Assembly (NCBI GenBank): GCA_036677445.1
Contig: JAVBWI010000007.1
Location: forward strand, 1-64,000
DNA length: 64,000 nt
From: JAVBWI01 sp036677445
GTDB lineage: Bacteria > Bacillota > Clostridia > Christensenellales > CAG-138
Reading direction: 5' to 3'
Shown here: piece by piece, positions 7,598-15,325 of the stretch
How positions within the stretch are numbered: position 1 is the stretch's first letter
How the letters are laid out: every line of letters begins with the position of its first letter
Notes under the pieces: model-generated
The model's database searches: none
Seen by the model: only the letters and a program-made list of their open reading frames with translations
Told to the model about the DNA's origin: nothing
Translations under genes and position numbers: made by a program

Positions 7598-8598
7598 AAG
7601 CGGTAATCGTTGAAATCAAAGGGCGTTCCGCGGCTGTGCTATCCGACGATGGTTGCATAGAACATGTAAAAAACAGCAATTACAAGATAGGACAGGTGAT
7701 CGAAATGCATGAAACTTCCATACGTCGGCCAAGCAGGCTGAAGGTTTTGGCAACTGCGGCGGCTGCCTTTGTTGTGCTTTGCAGCACCAGCGCCCTTGCG
7801 TATTTCACCCCGTATTCTTATGTCAGCGTGGACGTTAATCCGTCCGTTGCGCTGTCGCTCAACATATTTGACAGGGTGCTTTCCGTAACGGCTGTCAATG
7901 CCGACGGCGAAGAGGTGCTGCAAAACATACAAGTCGGCAGCCTGAACAACCAAAAAATAGACGACGCCATTTCCGTGCTGGTTGAAGAGATCACTGCGGA
8001 AGGCTATTTCTCAGAGGATGGCGCCATTGTGGTTGCAACCGCCTCCAACGACGAAGCCAAAGCGGAGGAGCTTGCGGAGCAGCTGCAGGAAAGTGTCGAG
8101 CAAGCAACACAAGAACAAACCGGCGAAGAAGTCGAAGTAGAGGTTATAAGCGTTGGCTATGCGCGGGTACAGGAAGCCCGGAAGCTGGGCGTGACCCCCG
8201 GCAAGCTCAACCTCGTTGAAAAACTGCAGGCAAGCGCAGCGGACCCTGCCAGCATCAATATCGAGGAGTGGCTGAACAAATCCGTCAAGGAGATCCAGAA
8301 GGCCACCAAGGAGAACAAAAAAGCCGCAAAGGCCGGATTGCCCGACGAAGAGGCGCCTGCAGAAGAGACTCCCGGCGAAGTAACCATTGATGAACCCACC
8401 GGCGAGGCTGCAATCAATGGGCCGGAAGAAACCGCAAGCCCCGAAGCTGCAGTAAAAAAGAACAACGGCAGCCAGGGCAATAAGGAAAAAGAGAAGAATA
8501 CCAACGAGGAGAAAAACCAGAATAAGCCTTCCGGACAAGCTTCCAAAGGCAACAGCGGCAATAGCGGCAATAACGGCAACAGCAAGAAAGACAAGTGA
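7594..8598 (+). CDS. rsgI: Membrane anti-sigma factor RsgI
   Basis: A 334-residue single-pass protein. Residues 1-40 form the cytoplasmic RsgI_N anti-sigma domain (MKAVIVEIKGRSAAVL), residues about 50-69 a membrane helix, then a conserved outer segment with VSVDVNPSVAL; in clostridial RsgI proteins an Asn-Pro bond in such a domain is reported to self-cleave, and Asn82-Pro83 is the candidate here. The rest (about 230-334) is acidic, Pro/Glu/Lys-rich and ends in a GNSGNNGNSKKDK tail. There is no visible carbohydrate-binding module, so the signal it senses is unclear. Start ATG at 7594 overlaps the sigI stop. Confidence 0.9.
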   Translation: MKAVIVEIKGRSAAVLSDDGCIEHVKNSNYKIGQVIEMHETSIRRPSRLKVLATAAAAFVVLCSTSALAYFTPYSYVSVDVNPSVALSLNIFDRVLSVTAVNADGEEVLQNIQVGSLNNQKIDDAISVLVEEITAEGYFSEDGAIVVATASNDEAKAEELAEQLQESVEQATQEQTGEEVEVEVISVGYARVQEARKLGVTPGKLNLVEKLQASAADPASINIEEWLNKSVKEIQKATKENKKAAKAGLPDEEAPAEETPGEVTIDEPTGEAAINGPEETASPEAAVKKNNGSQGNKEKEKNTNEEKNQNKPSGQASKGNSGNSGNNGNSKKDK

Positions 8599-8678
8599 GG
8601 CCGGTTACAGGCGATATACAATCGTATATTCAGACTTTCCATTCAAGCACCCCAGCTAACCGGGGGATGGCAAACAGG

Positions 8679-8708
8679 CAGGAAGGCCGAAGTATTTCGG
8701 CCTTCCTG
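8679..8708 (+). terminator. Terminator after rsgI
   Basis: A perfect 13-base-pair hairpin, CAGGAAGGCCGAA-GTAT-TTCGGCCTTCCTG, 80 bases after the rsgI stop. The trailing run (TCTGTTAT) is only moderately U-rich. It may also serve the DUF362 gene that converges from the right. Confidence 0.75.
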
Positions 8709-8749
8709 TCTGTTATATCGCCGTAAAATGCATGTGTATTGTTTGTATC

Positions 8750-10396
8750 CTAGCCGATGGTGATGATGCGAAGCTTTCTGAGGTTCCGCCGGATCTGCTC
8801 CGGCGTCAGCCTGGGCATGGGTACAAACACCCAGTCCCGCTGCAGTTCTTCCTCGGACAGCGTGGGGATTTCGAATATGCGGTCATCCGCCGCGTCAAAG
8901 GGAATATCCACGATATCGCCGGATTTAATCACCCTGCGTATCGCGAAATATTTCTTCACCATTCCCCAAACTGTATTCATAAACGTGTCGTTATCCAGCG
9001 TGAGCACAGGCATCGCCGCACGCGAGCCTTTGTGCGCAAGCTCCAGCACATCGCCCACGTTGCAGCAGCCGCCGCCAAAGTGCGTGCAGACCGCTTGCGC
9101 GGGCACCGCGCAAGCGCCGCAGCCGATCACCCGCCTAAGCCCCAGCGCGCGGATAGCTTGTGCATCATAGGGCTTGCCGGCATAGTCGAACCAATAGCGT
9201 TTGCCGCCCGCCTCCACCCCGTTGCCCCGTATGACGGCAAACTTGATGTTGTTTTTCCGGTGCCTGGCCTTATGCAGCATCTCCATATACATGCACATGG
9301 TGGCAAGGCATCCGCCGCGGCACGTGCCTTCCATTTCATACACCATTTCCGGTGTAACGGCATGTATATCGGCAATCTTTGGCGCGCGGCTGTTGGTATG
9401 CCCTACGAAATAGCGCACCTCCGGCCAGTTTTCGCGAAAACGGGGCGTAAGGAAGGAGCAATCCGCCTTTCGGAAGGGGACCACCCGCTCGTCGCCTATC
9501 ACCCGCGCATCCGGGTCGCCAAAGTCTCGCGCACGGGCTTCCCGCATGAGGCCGAGCGTTTCCGGGTCAAACCCCATAACGCGCGCCGCCACGCGGTCGA
9601 CTTCCACGGCGTTGGTGCCGCTTATAATCATGCCGACCTTCACGGGGTCCACCGGCGCGGGGGTGAGCCCCTCGCCGCCGATGATGCCGTCGATGACGGT
9701 CAGCGCCGGCTGGAACAGGTACAGCAGATCAACCAGCTTTTTTTCTATTGCGTAATTGTGGTTGCGGTAACGGACATTGCCGGGCAGCGTACCCATGGCG
9801 TTTTTAAAGCCCAGCGTTACACCGGTATACAGATTGGTTTTCATCTTGGGTACGGAAACATACAGCGCCGTACCCCGCACGGCTTCGCTCAATATGCGCG
9901 GCAGGAATACTTCCTTTTGCACCTCGGCCTTGGGCACATAGTAACGGTCCACGGGCTGCTCCTCAAGGGCATAGAGCTGTGCTTCATATCGGCGGGCGAC
10001 CTTACCCAAGCCTGTATCTTTATAGTACTGCATGGTGGAAACGCCCTTGCCCGCGCTCTCCACAATGGCGATCTCACATTGAAGATCATAAAGATACGAT
10101 ACCACCGCCTCGAACACGCGGGGGTCGGTGGTCTCTGGGATATCGTCAAGCGTATAGCCGCAATGATGCATCACGCAGACGAGATTGGGTTTTATAAGCA
10201 CCCTGCGCCCGCGAAAGCGCTGTGCAAAACCCGTCGCCTCGTCCAGCGCGTTCAGGTTATCGTAAACGGTTTTACGAATGCCTAAAACGTCGGGGCGGTT
10301 AAAATACTTTTCCGTACCGTAATAGTAGGGAAGCGCCACAAAATTGTGCATGTAGTTGATTTTAGGGGCGTCGGTGATCACAACGGCGTTTTTCAT
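8750..10396 (-). CDS. DUF362 domain-containing protein
   Basis: A 548-residue protein. The N-terminal half has the DUF362 pattern: RVLIKPNLVCVMHHCGYTL, then VSVPKMKTNLYTGVTLGFKNAMG, then VIDGIIGGEG. The C-terminal part has clustered cysteines (CRGGCLATMC and GCGACAVPAQAVC...GGGCC), which could hold an iron-sulfur centre, but no clear ferredoxin spacing. The reaction is unknown for the family. The start ATG at 10396 has GGAGGG and overlaps the stop of the small membrane protein by four bases; an upstream in-frame GTG would overlap the ribosome site and is rejected. Last gene of the run that begins with moaC. Confidence 0.75.
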   Translation of the reverse strand: MKNAVVITDAPKINYMHNFVALPYYYGTEKYFNRPDVLGIRKTVYDNLNALDEATGFAQRFRGRRVLIKPNLVCVMHHCGYTLDDIPETTDPRVFEAVVSYLYDLQCEIAIVESAGKGVSTMQYYKDTGLGKVARRYEAQLYALEEQPVDRYYVPKAEVQKEVFLPRILSEAVRGTALYVSVPKMKTNLYTGVTLGFKNAMGTLPGNVRYRNHNYAIEKKLVDLLYLFQPALTVIDGIIGGEGLTPAPVDPVKVGMIISGTNAVEVDRVAARVMGFDPETLGLMREARARDFGDPDARVIGDERVVPFRKADCSFLTPRFRENWPEVRYFVGHTNSRAPKIADIHAVTPEMVYEMEGTCRGGCLATMCMYMEMLHKARHRKNNIKFAVIRGNGVEAGGKRYWFDYAGKPYDAQAIRALGLRRVIGCGACAVPAQAVCTHFGGGCCNVGDVLELAHKGSRAAMPVLTLDNDTFMNTVWGMVKKYFAIRRVIKSGDIVDIPFDAADDRIFEIPTLSEEELQRDWVFVPMPRLTPEQIRRNLRKLRIITIG

Positions 10397-10695
10397 GGCT
10401 GTTCCCTCCACGGCTCGCGGCCATCCTCAATAAAATCGGCATCCGCGAATTCGTTTTCCCGAATTTCCCTTTGGAGAGGCAGCCACCAGCATATGCCGAA
10501 CAGCATGCAAAGAACGGTTATGCGCCCCGGCCGTATGCCAACTATCCGCCCCAAGCGATAGCCGATGAAAAGGAGCTCCAGAAGATGCAGCAAAAAAAGC
10601 GCGGCGAACAGCCAAACAAATGCGGCGGCGGCCCACAGCACAACCGCGGCCGCCCAGAGCACAAGCGTAAACACACAGCAAAGCAACTGTTTCAC
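10393..10695 (-). CDS. Small membrane protein of unknown function
   Basis: A 100-residue protein with two closely spaced hydrophobic stretches in the first half (about residues 3-44) and one more around 58-72, then a charged tail rich in Glu and Asp (REIRENEFADADFIEDG). I do not recognise the family. The GTG start is preceded by a run of six Gs. It overlaps the DUF362 gene by ATGA, so the two are translationally coupled and probably act together, for example as membrane anchor and soluble partner (inference). Confidence 0.6.
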   Translation of the reverse strand: MKQLLCCVFTLVLWAAAVVLWAAAAFVWLFAALFLLHLLELLFIGYRLGRIVGIRPGRITVLCMLFGICWWLPLQREIRENEFADADFIEDGREPWREQP

Positions 10696-10743
10696 GGTAT
10701 CCCCCCCAACCTGCGCCGATGAAGCGGCGTTAAAGTACCACCC

Positions 10744-11184
10744 TTACGCCCGCGATAAGACCTCCACCGGGTCGCCCGGACGGATTGTCCCCTCTTTTAA
10801 TACCTTCACGAATATTCCCTCCAGCGGCATCACGCACTTGCCCACCTTGCGGTAGATCTCGCAATGCTGGTGGCATTCCTTGCCGATCTGCGTCACCTCC
10901 ACGAGCGCTTCCCCCAGCCGCAGGCATGCGCCCACGGGCAGCGTATAAAGCTCTATCCCCCCTGTAGTGACGTTTTCTGCGAACATACCGGGGCGAAGCG
11001 CCTCTATGCCCAGCGCCGTCATTTTATCGATGCTCTCCTGCGCAAGAAGGCTTATTTGCCGGTGCCAGTTGCCGCCGTGGGCGTCGCCTTCTATGCCGAA
11101 GCCGCACAGCAGGCGCGCCTCTTGGACCGGATACTTAAACGTGCCCTTTTTCGGGCTGGTGTTGACCGATACGATGTGCGCCAT
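10744..11184 (-). CDS. MOSC domain protein
   Basis: A 146-residue stand-alone MOSC domain (Moco sulfurase C-terminal). Visible: GIEGDAHGGNWHRQISLLAQES, then GMFAENVTTGGIELYTLPVG and IGKECHQHCEIYRKVGKCVMP with its cysteine. MOSC proteins bind molybdenum cofactor or transfer sulfur or metal ligands to it. It follows moaA with one base between (TAA then ATG), and with moaC and moaA it forms a molybdenum cofactor operon. In clostridia, stand-alone MOSC proteins often sit with moaA and moaC. Confidence 0.9.
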   Translation of the reverse strand: MAHIVSVNTSPKKGTFKYPVQEARLLCGFGIEGDAHGGNWHRQISLLAQESIDKMTALGIEALRPGMFAENVTTGGIELYTLPVGACLRLGEALVEVTQIGKECHQHCEIYRKVGKCVMPLEGIFVKVLKEGTIRPGDPVEVLSRA

Positions 11185-11185
11185 A

Positions 11186-12136
11186 TTACCCCCCGATCCT
11201 GCTCATGTTCTTGTTCGACGCGAACCCGCCCACAAACGTATGCCCTTCGGGCTTGCAGAATATGGACTCTCGGATGGTTTGTGTAAGCAGCGCATCGTCA
11301 CTGCATAAGAGCGCTTCTTTTAACGATACCTCGCGGTTATCCCCCAGGCAGGGGCGGAGCATGCCGTCGCTCATTACCCGTACGCGGTTGCAGTTGCCGC
11401 AGAACTTGTGCGATACGGGGCTGATGAACCCGACGCGCCCCCTATAGCCGTCCACCGCATAATCCTCGGAAGGCTGGCTAATATAGCGCGGCGGGAGCGG
11501 CTTTAACCAAGGTCGCGCGGCAAGTATTTCATCCGGCGATACGCGGCGTGAAACGTCGCCGTCGGCACTCAGCGGCATCAGCTCGATAAACCGCATGTCC
11601 AAAGGCTTGTCCTTTGTAAGGGAGATAAAATCGTCGATCTCGTCGTCGTTCACGCCCCGCAACAGCACGGCGTTAAGCTTGAGCGGCAGCATCCCCGCTT
11701 CAATCGCTTCTTCAATGCCTTTGCGCACCGGCGCAAGCTCGCCGCCGCCCGTCATCTCGCGGTACCGGTCCGGCTTTAAGGAATCGATGCTGATGTTGAG
11801 CCGCGTCAGCCCCGCCGCCCTGAGCGCCGCCGCCCGCCCGGGCAGGTGCTGGGCATTGGTGGTCATGGCGATCTCCTCTATTTCGGGTATGGCCGCAAGG
11901 CGGGCGATGATTTCCTCCAGATCCCGCCGCAGCATGGGTTCGCCGCCTGTCAGCCGGATTTTATTGATGCCCAGGCTTGCCATCACGCGCGCGATGCGCG
12001 CGAATTCGGCAGCGGAAAGTTCCCGTTGTTTGGGGCAGTCGCCCTCCCCCGCGCGGCAGTAGGCGCATTTGAGCGTGCAGCGCTCGGTGAGTGAAAGCCG
12101 CAGGTATTCGATGCTGCGGCCGAAATGATCCTTCAT
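11186..12136 (-). CDS. moaA: GTP 3',8-cyclase MoaA
   Basis: A 316-residue radical SAM enzyme that starts molybdopterin synthesis by converting GTP to 3',8-cH2GTP. The N-terminal cluster motif is CTLKCAYC, the middle has IRLTGGEPMLR, and the C-terminal cluster is HKFCGNCNRVRV with a further cysteine in RPCLGDN. The protein ends in Gly-Gly, as needed in MoaA for productive GTP binding. It overlaps moaC by four bases. The family length is about 320-340, so it is complete. Confidence 0.95.
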   Translation of the reverse strand: MKDHFGRSIEYLRLSLTERCTLKCAYCRAGEGDCPKQRELSAAEFARIARVMASLGINKIRLTGGEPMLRRDLEEIIARLAAIPEIEEIAMTTNAQHLPGRAAALRAAGLTRLNISIDSLKPDRYREMTGGGELAPVRKGIEEAIEAGMLPLKLNAVLLRGVNDDEIDDFISLTKDKPLDMRFIELMPLSADGDVSRRVSPDEILAARPWLKPLPPRYISQPSEDYAVDGYRGRVGFISPVSHKFCGNCNRVRVMSDGMLRPCLGDNREVSLKEALLCSDDALLTQTIRESIFCKPEGHTFVGGFASNKNMSRIGG

Positions 12137-12615
12137 GCTTTCTCCCGTATCCGTTCATACGTGCCGGATTTTCCGCCGGACTTTTTGATGAGCCGGACGG
12201 CTTCTATCGTCATGCCGCGGTCGACGGCCTTGCACATATCGTACACCGTCAGCGCCGCAACGGAGGCCGCCGTGAGCGCTTCCATTTCCACGCCGGTTTT
12301 ATACCCGCAACGAACCGTGGCGGTGATGCACACGCAGTCCGCGCCGTCCGGTGCAAGCGTCACTTCAATGCCGTCGATGGGGATGGGGTGGCAGAGCGGT
12401 ATCAGCTCATACGTGCGTTTGGCTGCAAGTATGCCGGCCACGCGCGCCACGGCAAACACGTCCCCTTTGGGCATACCGCCCTCCAGAATGGCGGCGAGGG
12501 TTTCGGGCCTCATCCGTATGAGCGCCTGCGCCGTGGCTTCGCGCCGGGTAGTTTCCTTTTCGCCCACATCGACCATATGCGCTTCGCCCTGCGCGTTGAG
12601 ATGTGTCAGTTCCAT
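12133..12615 (-). CDS. moaC: Cyclic pyranopterin monophosphate synthase MoaC
   Basis: A 160-residue MoaC, which converts the MoaA product into cyclic pyranopterin monophosphate. Visible family motifs: MVDVGEKETTRREA near the start, AAKRTYELIPLCHPI, and the C-terminal VYDMCKAVDRGM with the lysine/aspartate active site region and KSGGKSG. It is the first gene of moaC-moaA-MOSC; the ATG is preceded by AAAGAGG. No molybdate transporter, moaE, moaD or moeA is seen in the window. Confidence 0.95.
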   Translation of the reverse strand: MELTHLNAQGEAHMVDVGEKETTRREATAQALIRMRPETLAAILEGGMPKGDVFAVARVAGILAAKRTYELIPLCHPIPIDGIEVTLAPDGADCVCITATVRCGYKTGVEMEALTAASVAALTVYDMCKAVDRGMTIEAVRLIKKSGGKSGTYERIREKA

Positions 12616-12699
12616 ATTGTATCCTCTTTCACCGATGGGAAGCGCGTACCCTTAAAAAGCAGCGCATACTTGTTTGTTTCTTTTAGACGATACCACAGA

Positions 12700-12727
12700 A
12701 AGCCCCGGCCTTGCAAGGCCGGGGCTT
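12700..12727 (-). terminator. Hairpin downstream of the arsenic/redox operon
   Basis: AAGCCCCGGCC-TTGCAA-GGCCGGGGCTT, an 11-base-pair perfect stem. On the minus strand it is followed by TCTGTGG, a weak U-tract. It lies between moaC's upstream region and the repeat copy at 12.73 kb and could end transcripts from the arsC side. Confidence 0.5.
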
Positions 12728-12733
12728 AGCTTG

Positions 12734-12905
12734 TCGAAAAAGTGCCTTGCGGCACTTTTTCGAGGATTACAGGAACTGCCTGTACCCTTGGGGTACGGTC
12801 GCCAGTTCCTGAGAGGAAGCCTTGCGCCGCAAGGCTTTCCTCCGCCACCGCACATGTCGCTGGCGGCGGTTGAAAGCCTCCGGGGGCAGCGGCCCCCGAA
12901 ACCCC
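12734..12905. repeat. Modular hairpin repeat, type A (copy 1)
   Basis: A run of hairpins without coding sense. H1: CGAAAAAGTGCC-TTGC-mirror (12734-12763). H2: AGGAACTG...CAGTTCCT enclosing GTACCC-TTGG-GGTAC (about 12771-12810). H3: GGAAGCCTTGCG...CGCAAGGCTTTCC (12815-12840). H4: a stem around the loop CCGCACATGTCGC. H5: GGGGGC...GCCCCC. The same order recurs at 22.46 and 32.25 kb, with compensating changes in the stems. Confidence 0.75.
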
Positions 12906-12955
12906 CAAAAGGTTCGTTCACAGCATGCATAACACGTATCCAAACAGCAGGGCGA

Positions 12956-13360
12956 TTACAGCGCGCCCGTTTGGATCCTTTCCTTCAAGTGCACTATATT
13001 TTTCTCAATCTGACGAATCACACGCAGGAATTCTCCGTCGTCTTTGCCGGTAGGGTCCTGCAAGCCCCAATCTTCCCTGTGCCTGCCGGGCAGATAAGGG
13101 CACTCCACATTGCAGCCCATTGTCACCACGATATCGACGGGCGGGAGATCCGCAAGCAGCTTGGAACGCTGCGTAAATTCCATATCGATACCGTACAGCC
13201 TTTTCATCAGGCGCAGGGCGTCCTGGTTGATTTGCGGCTTGGTTTCGGTGCCCGCCGAATAGCTTTCAAACACGCCGGAGGCAAGGTGCTTGCCCAACGC
13301 CTCGGCGATTTGACTGCGGCAGGAATTGTGTACGCAAATAAACGCTACTTTGGGCAGCAT
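12956..13360 (-). CDS. arsC: Thioredoxin-coupled arsenate reductase
   Basis: A 134-residue low-molecular-weight phosphatase-fold protein. The phosphate loop is CVHNSCRSQ (Cys9 to Arg15), and the second redox pair is GCNVECP (Cys83, Cys87), the arrangement of thioredoxin-linked ArsC that reduces arsenate to arsenite through a disulfide relay. The start at 13360 has AGGAGG six bases upstream; the longer frame to 13468 has no ribosome site. Last gene of the arsR operon, after two thioredoxin-like proteins and CcdA that could re-reduce it. Confidence 0.9.
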   Translation of the reverse strand: MLPKVAFICVHNSCRSQIAEALGKHLASGVFESYSAGTETKPQINQDALRLMKRLYGIDMEFTQRSKLLADLPPVDIVVTMGCNVECPYLPGRHREDWGLQDPTGKDDGEFLRVIRQIEKNIVHLKERIQTGAL

Positions 13361-13412
13361 AGTTTTCCTCCTGTCGTATGATCTTTGGTATTGTCCGGCT
13401 ATGCGGTCATAC

Positions 13413-13748
13413 TCAGCGCACCTTTTGAAGCAGCTTGACGATTTCCTCGGTTTTGAGCACTTTGCCATAGGCGACGACCTTGCCGTCCACCACCAGCGCG
13501 GGGGTGCTCATTACGCCATAGGCCGCGATCTGCGCGAAATCCGTTATATGACCGACTGTCGTATCCATGTTCAGCTGCGCCAAGGCCGCCTTTGTGTTCG
13601 CCTCGAGTTCATTGCACTTCTGGCAGCCCGAGCCCAGCACCTTCACCGCCGCTTCATCGGACGCGGCCGCTTGCTTTGCATCCCCGCACGTACCGCAGCC
13701 GCAAGGCTGTACTTCTTCTTTTTTATCTTTCTTTCCAAACAGTGCCAT
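13413..13748 (-). CDS. Small thioredoxin-like protein
   Basis: A 111-residue protein of the small glutaredoxin/thioredoxin type found in ars loci (TM0996-like). The first 25 residues are charged and contain CGCGTC, possibly a metal site, then the thioredoxin fold with GSGCQKC at 39-45 (CxxC active site) and STPALVVDGKVV. The start is set by GGAGGCAACAACT before the ATG at 13748. It sits between ccdA and arsC, so a role in passing electrons to ArsC or to the arsenite permease system is likely (inference). Confidence 0.85.
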   Translation of the reverse strand: MALFGKKDKKEEVQPCGCGTCGDAKQAAASDEAAVKVLGSGCQKCNELEANTKAALAQLNMDTTVGHITDFAQIAAYGVMSTPALVVDGKVVAYGKVLKTEEIVKLLQKVR

Positions 13749-13771
13749 AGTTGTTGCCTCCAAATGCATAG

Positions 13772-14461
13772 TTAAAATCCTAAATAAAACATATAGAAAC
13801 CAATGAGCAAAATCAAGACGCCCATTACGATTTTTAAAATTTTGCTCAGCCTGCCATAACGCGGATTTTGCGTGAGCTTTTGCGCAAAGCCTATCGACGA
13901 ACCGGCGAGCACAGTCAGAACCCCATGGCCCACACCATACAGCAGTAATAAGAGTATACCCCAAACCATGCTGCCCTGCCCGGCAACGATCGCGAGCAGC
14001 GCCACGAGTACCGGCGTCGCACACGGGGAAGAGAATATACCGCCCAGTATGCCTGCTAAAAATGCGCCGATATAGCCACGCCTTTTGTTTTTGTTAAGCA
14101 GAAACGTGGAAGGTATAAAATCGAAAATCTCCCAGGTTTGAAGCACCATCAGCATCATTAATACACCAAGTACAATATACCACCAGGAAGCGCCGGTTCC
14201 AATGAGTTTACCCATCATGGATGCGGCAGCGCCCAAGGCGGTAAAGGCAGCCGCCGCACCCACGGCAAATGTGAACGACAGCCTGAACGCCAATTTGGGG
14301 TTGGCATTCATTCCGCCCACATAAGCGATTACAAGCGGAATGCTCGAGAGCGCGCAGGGTGTAAAGGAAGTCAGGATGCCTGCAAATAGCGCAAGCAAAG
14401 GCGCAAGCCACATGTTCGTGCCGATTACAGTTCCAATCCCGCCCAGCCACGCGTCGATCAT
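13772..14461 (-). CDS. ccdA: CcdA-family membrane electron transporter
   Basis: A 229-residue membrane protein with six predicted helices, of the CcdA/DsbD-beta family that carries reducing equivalents from cytoplasmic thioredoxin across the membrane. Conserved cysteines lie in SFTPCALSSIPLV and in FSSPCATPVLVALLA. It overlaps the membrane-anchored thioredoxin gene by four bases, so CcdA and an outward-facing thioredoxin form a pair, here embedded in an arsenic operon rather than a cytochrome c locus. Confidence 0.9.
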   Translation of the reverse strand: MIDAWLGGIGTVIGTNMWLAPLLALFAGILTSFTPCALSSIPLVIAYVGGMNANPKLAFRLSFTFAVGAAAAFTALGAAASMMGKLIGTGASWWYIVLGVLMMLMVLQTWEIFDFIPSTFLLNKNKRRGYIGAFLAGILGGIFSSPCATPVLVALLAIVAGQGSMVWGILLLLLYGVGHGVLTVLAGSSIGFAQKLTQNPRYGRLSKILKIVMGVLILLIGFYMFYLGF

Positions 14462-15000
14462 TCCTCCACCCCCATATCAAATAGTATCATCCAAAATTGC
14501 TCCTGTGTAAGTCCGCCTTCATGAACGGTGAAAACATGCTCGCCTGTTTCCTTGTCTGAATATAGGGTGAACGGTAGCCCGAGCGACTCGTCCGGCACAT
14601 ATGGCGTTCCATCCGCGAGCAGAAATACCTGCGTAGGTATTACCCGTATGGGGAACCCTTCGGCGGCCTCGCTGAACTTCCATACATCGACGAAGTGGAT
14701 GACCGCTTTGCCCTGCATCTCTTCATGCATCGTTTCCAGCACCGGCGCCATTTCCTTGCAGGGAATGCATGAATCCGAGCCGAAATCGATGACGACGGGC
14801 AGTTGATGGGAAAGTATTTCTTCCATATCCACCGTTGAAAGCGCAAGCGGCGCGGTTTCCACGGCAGGCGCTGCCGTAGGCACCGCCTGCGCATCACCGG
14901 CTCCCTTGGCAAGATACATCGCAAGAATACCCAATACTATGACGGCAACGGCCGCAATCTTTAAAATGACACTCTTTTTTTGCTCTTTTTGCTCAGCCAC
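14458..15000 (-). CDS. Membrane-anchored thioredoxin-fold protein
   Basis: A 180-residue protein with a short charged N-terminus, one membrane helix (about residues 10-31), an Ala/Pro linker and a thioredoxin domain with DSCIPCKE (CxxC at 78-81) and the cis-proline region RVIPTQVFLL. It should face outside and be reduced by CcdA, whose gene overlaps its 3' end. The likely start is GTG at 15000, five bases after GGAGG and inside the end of the ferredoxin gene (eight-base overlap). Confidence 0.85.
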   Translation of the reverse strand: MAEQKEQKKSVILKIAAVAVIVLGILAMYLAKGAGDAQAVPTAAPAVETAPLALSTVDMEEILSHQLPVVIDFGSDSCIPCKEMAPVLETMHEEMQGKAVIHFVDVWKFSEAAEGFPIRVIPTQVFLLADGTPYVPDESLGLPFTLYSDKETGEHVFTVHEGGLTQEQFWMILFDMGVEE

Positions 15001-15268
15001 AACAACCTCCACAGCCGCAGCCGTATACCGGTGCTGATGTTTGTGCGTGGGGCGGTACCCAGGAGGTATCCTCCCCTAAATATGTAATCGCCCCTTGCGG
15101 GCAAATATTCCCACAGCCGTGGCAATGGTCGATGCAGCTTTCCGGCTGAACCACCACGGGAGCCGGAGCTTTTTCCATGTTGTATACGCCGTGCGCACAT
15201 TTCTGCGTACAAGCGCCGCATTCCGAGCAGCGTGTATAATCGATTACAGGATACCAGTGCCGTGCCAT
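14993..15268 (-). CDS. 2[4Fe-4S] ferredoxin-like protein
   Basis: A 91-residue protein with two cysteine clusters: CSECGACTQKC (Cys14, 17, 20, 24) and CIDHCHGCGNIC (Cys45, 49, 52, 56), followed by PQGAI. It ends in a Cys/Gly-rich tail (YGCGCGGCC). It is a soluble electron carrier by family. In this operon it may supply electrons to the thiol relay or to DUF2703 (inference). Start ATG at 15268 has TCGGAGGAAG upstream. Confidence 0.85.
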   Translation of the reverse strand: MARHWYPVIDYTRCSECGACTQKCAHGVYNMEKAPAPVVVQPESCIDHCHGCGNICPQGAITYLGEDTSWVPPHAQTSAPVYGCGCGGCCG

Positions 15269-15325
15269 TAGAGCTTCCTCCGAAAGTGTTATTTTTGCAG
15301 AATACCACGTTGCCGACAGCTTCCA

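Noticed and set aside
8641..8680. Riboswitch-like sequence CCCCAGCTAACCGGGG after rsgI
   Set aside because: It is downstream of a gene and points to no open frame. The pairing is a simple short hairpin and I could not fit it to a c-di-GMP or other known aptamer.
8732..10285. A 517-codon plus-strand open frame opposite the DUF362 gene
   Set aside because: Low-complexity His/Arg-rich translation, no motif, and the opposite strand encodes a clear protein family.
12734..12905. Repeat hairpins as a CRISPR array
   Set aside because: The units differ from each other, are palindromic, are not regularly spaced, and no cas genes are present.
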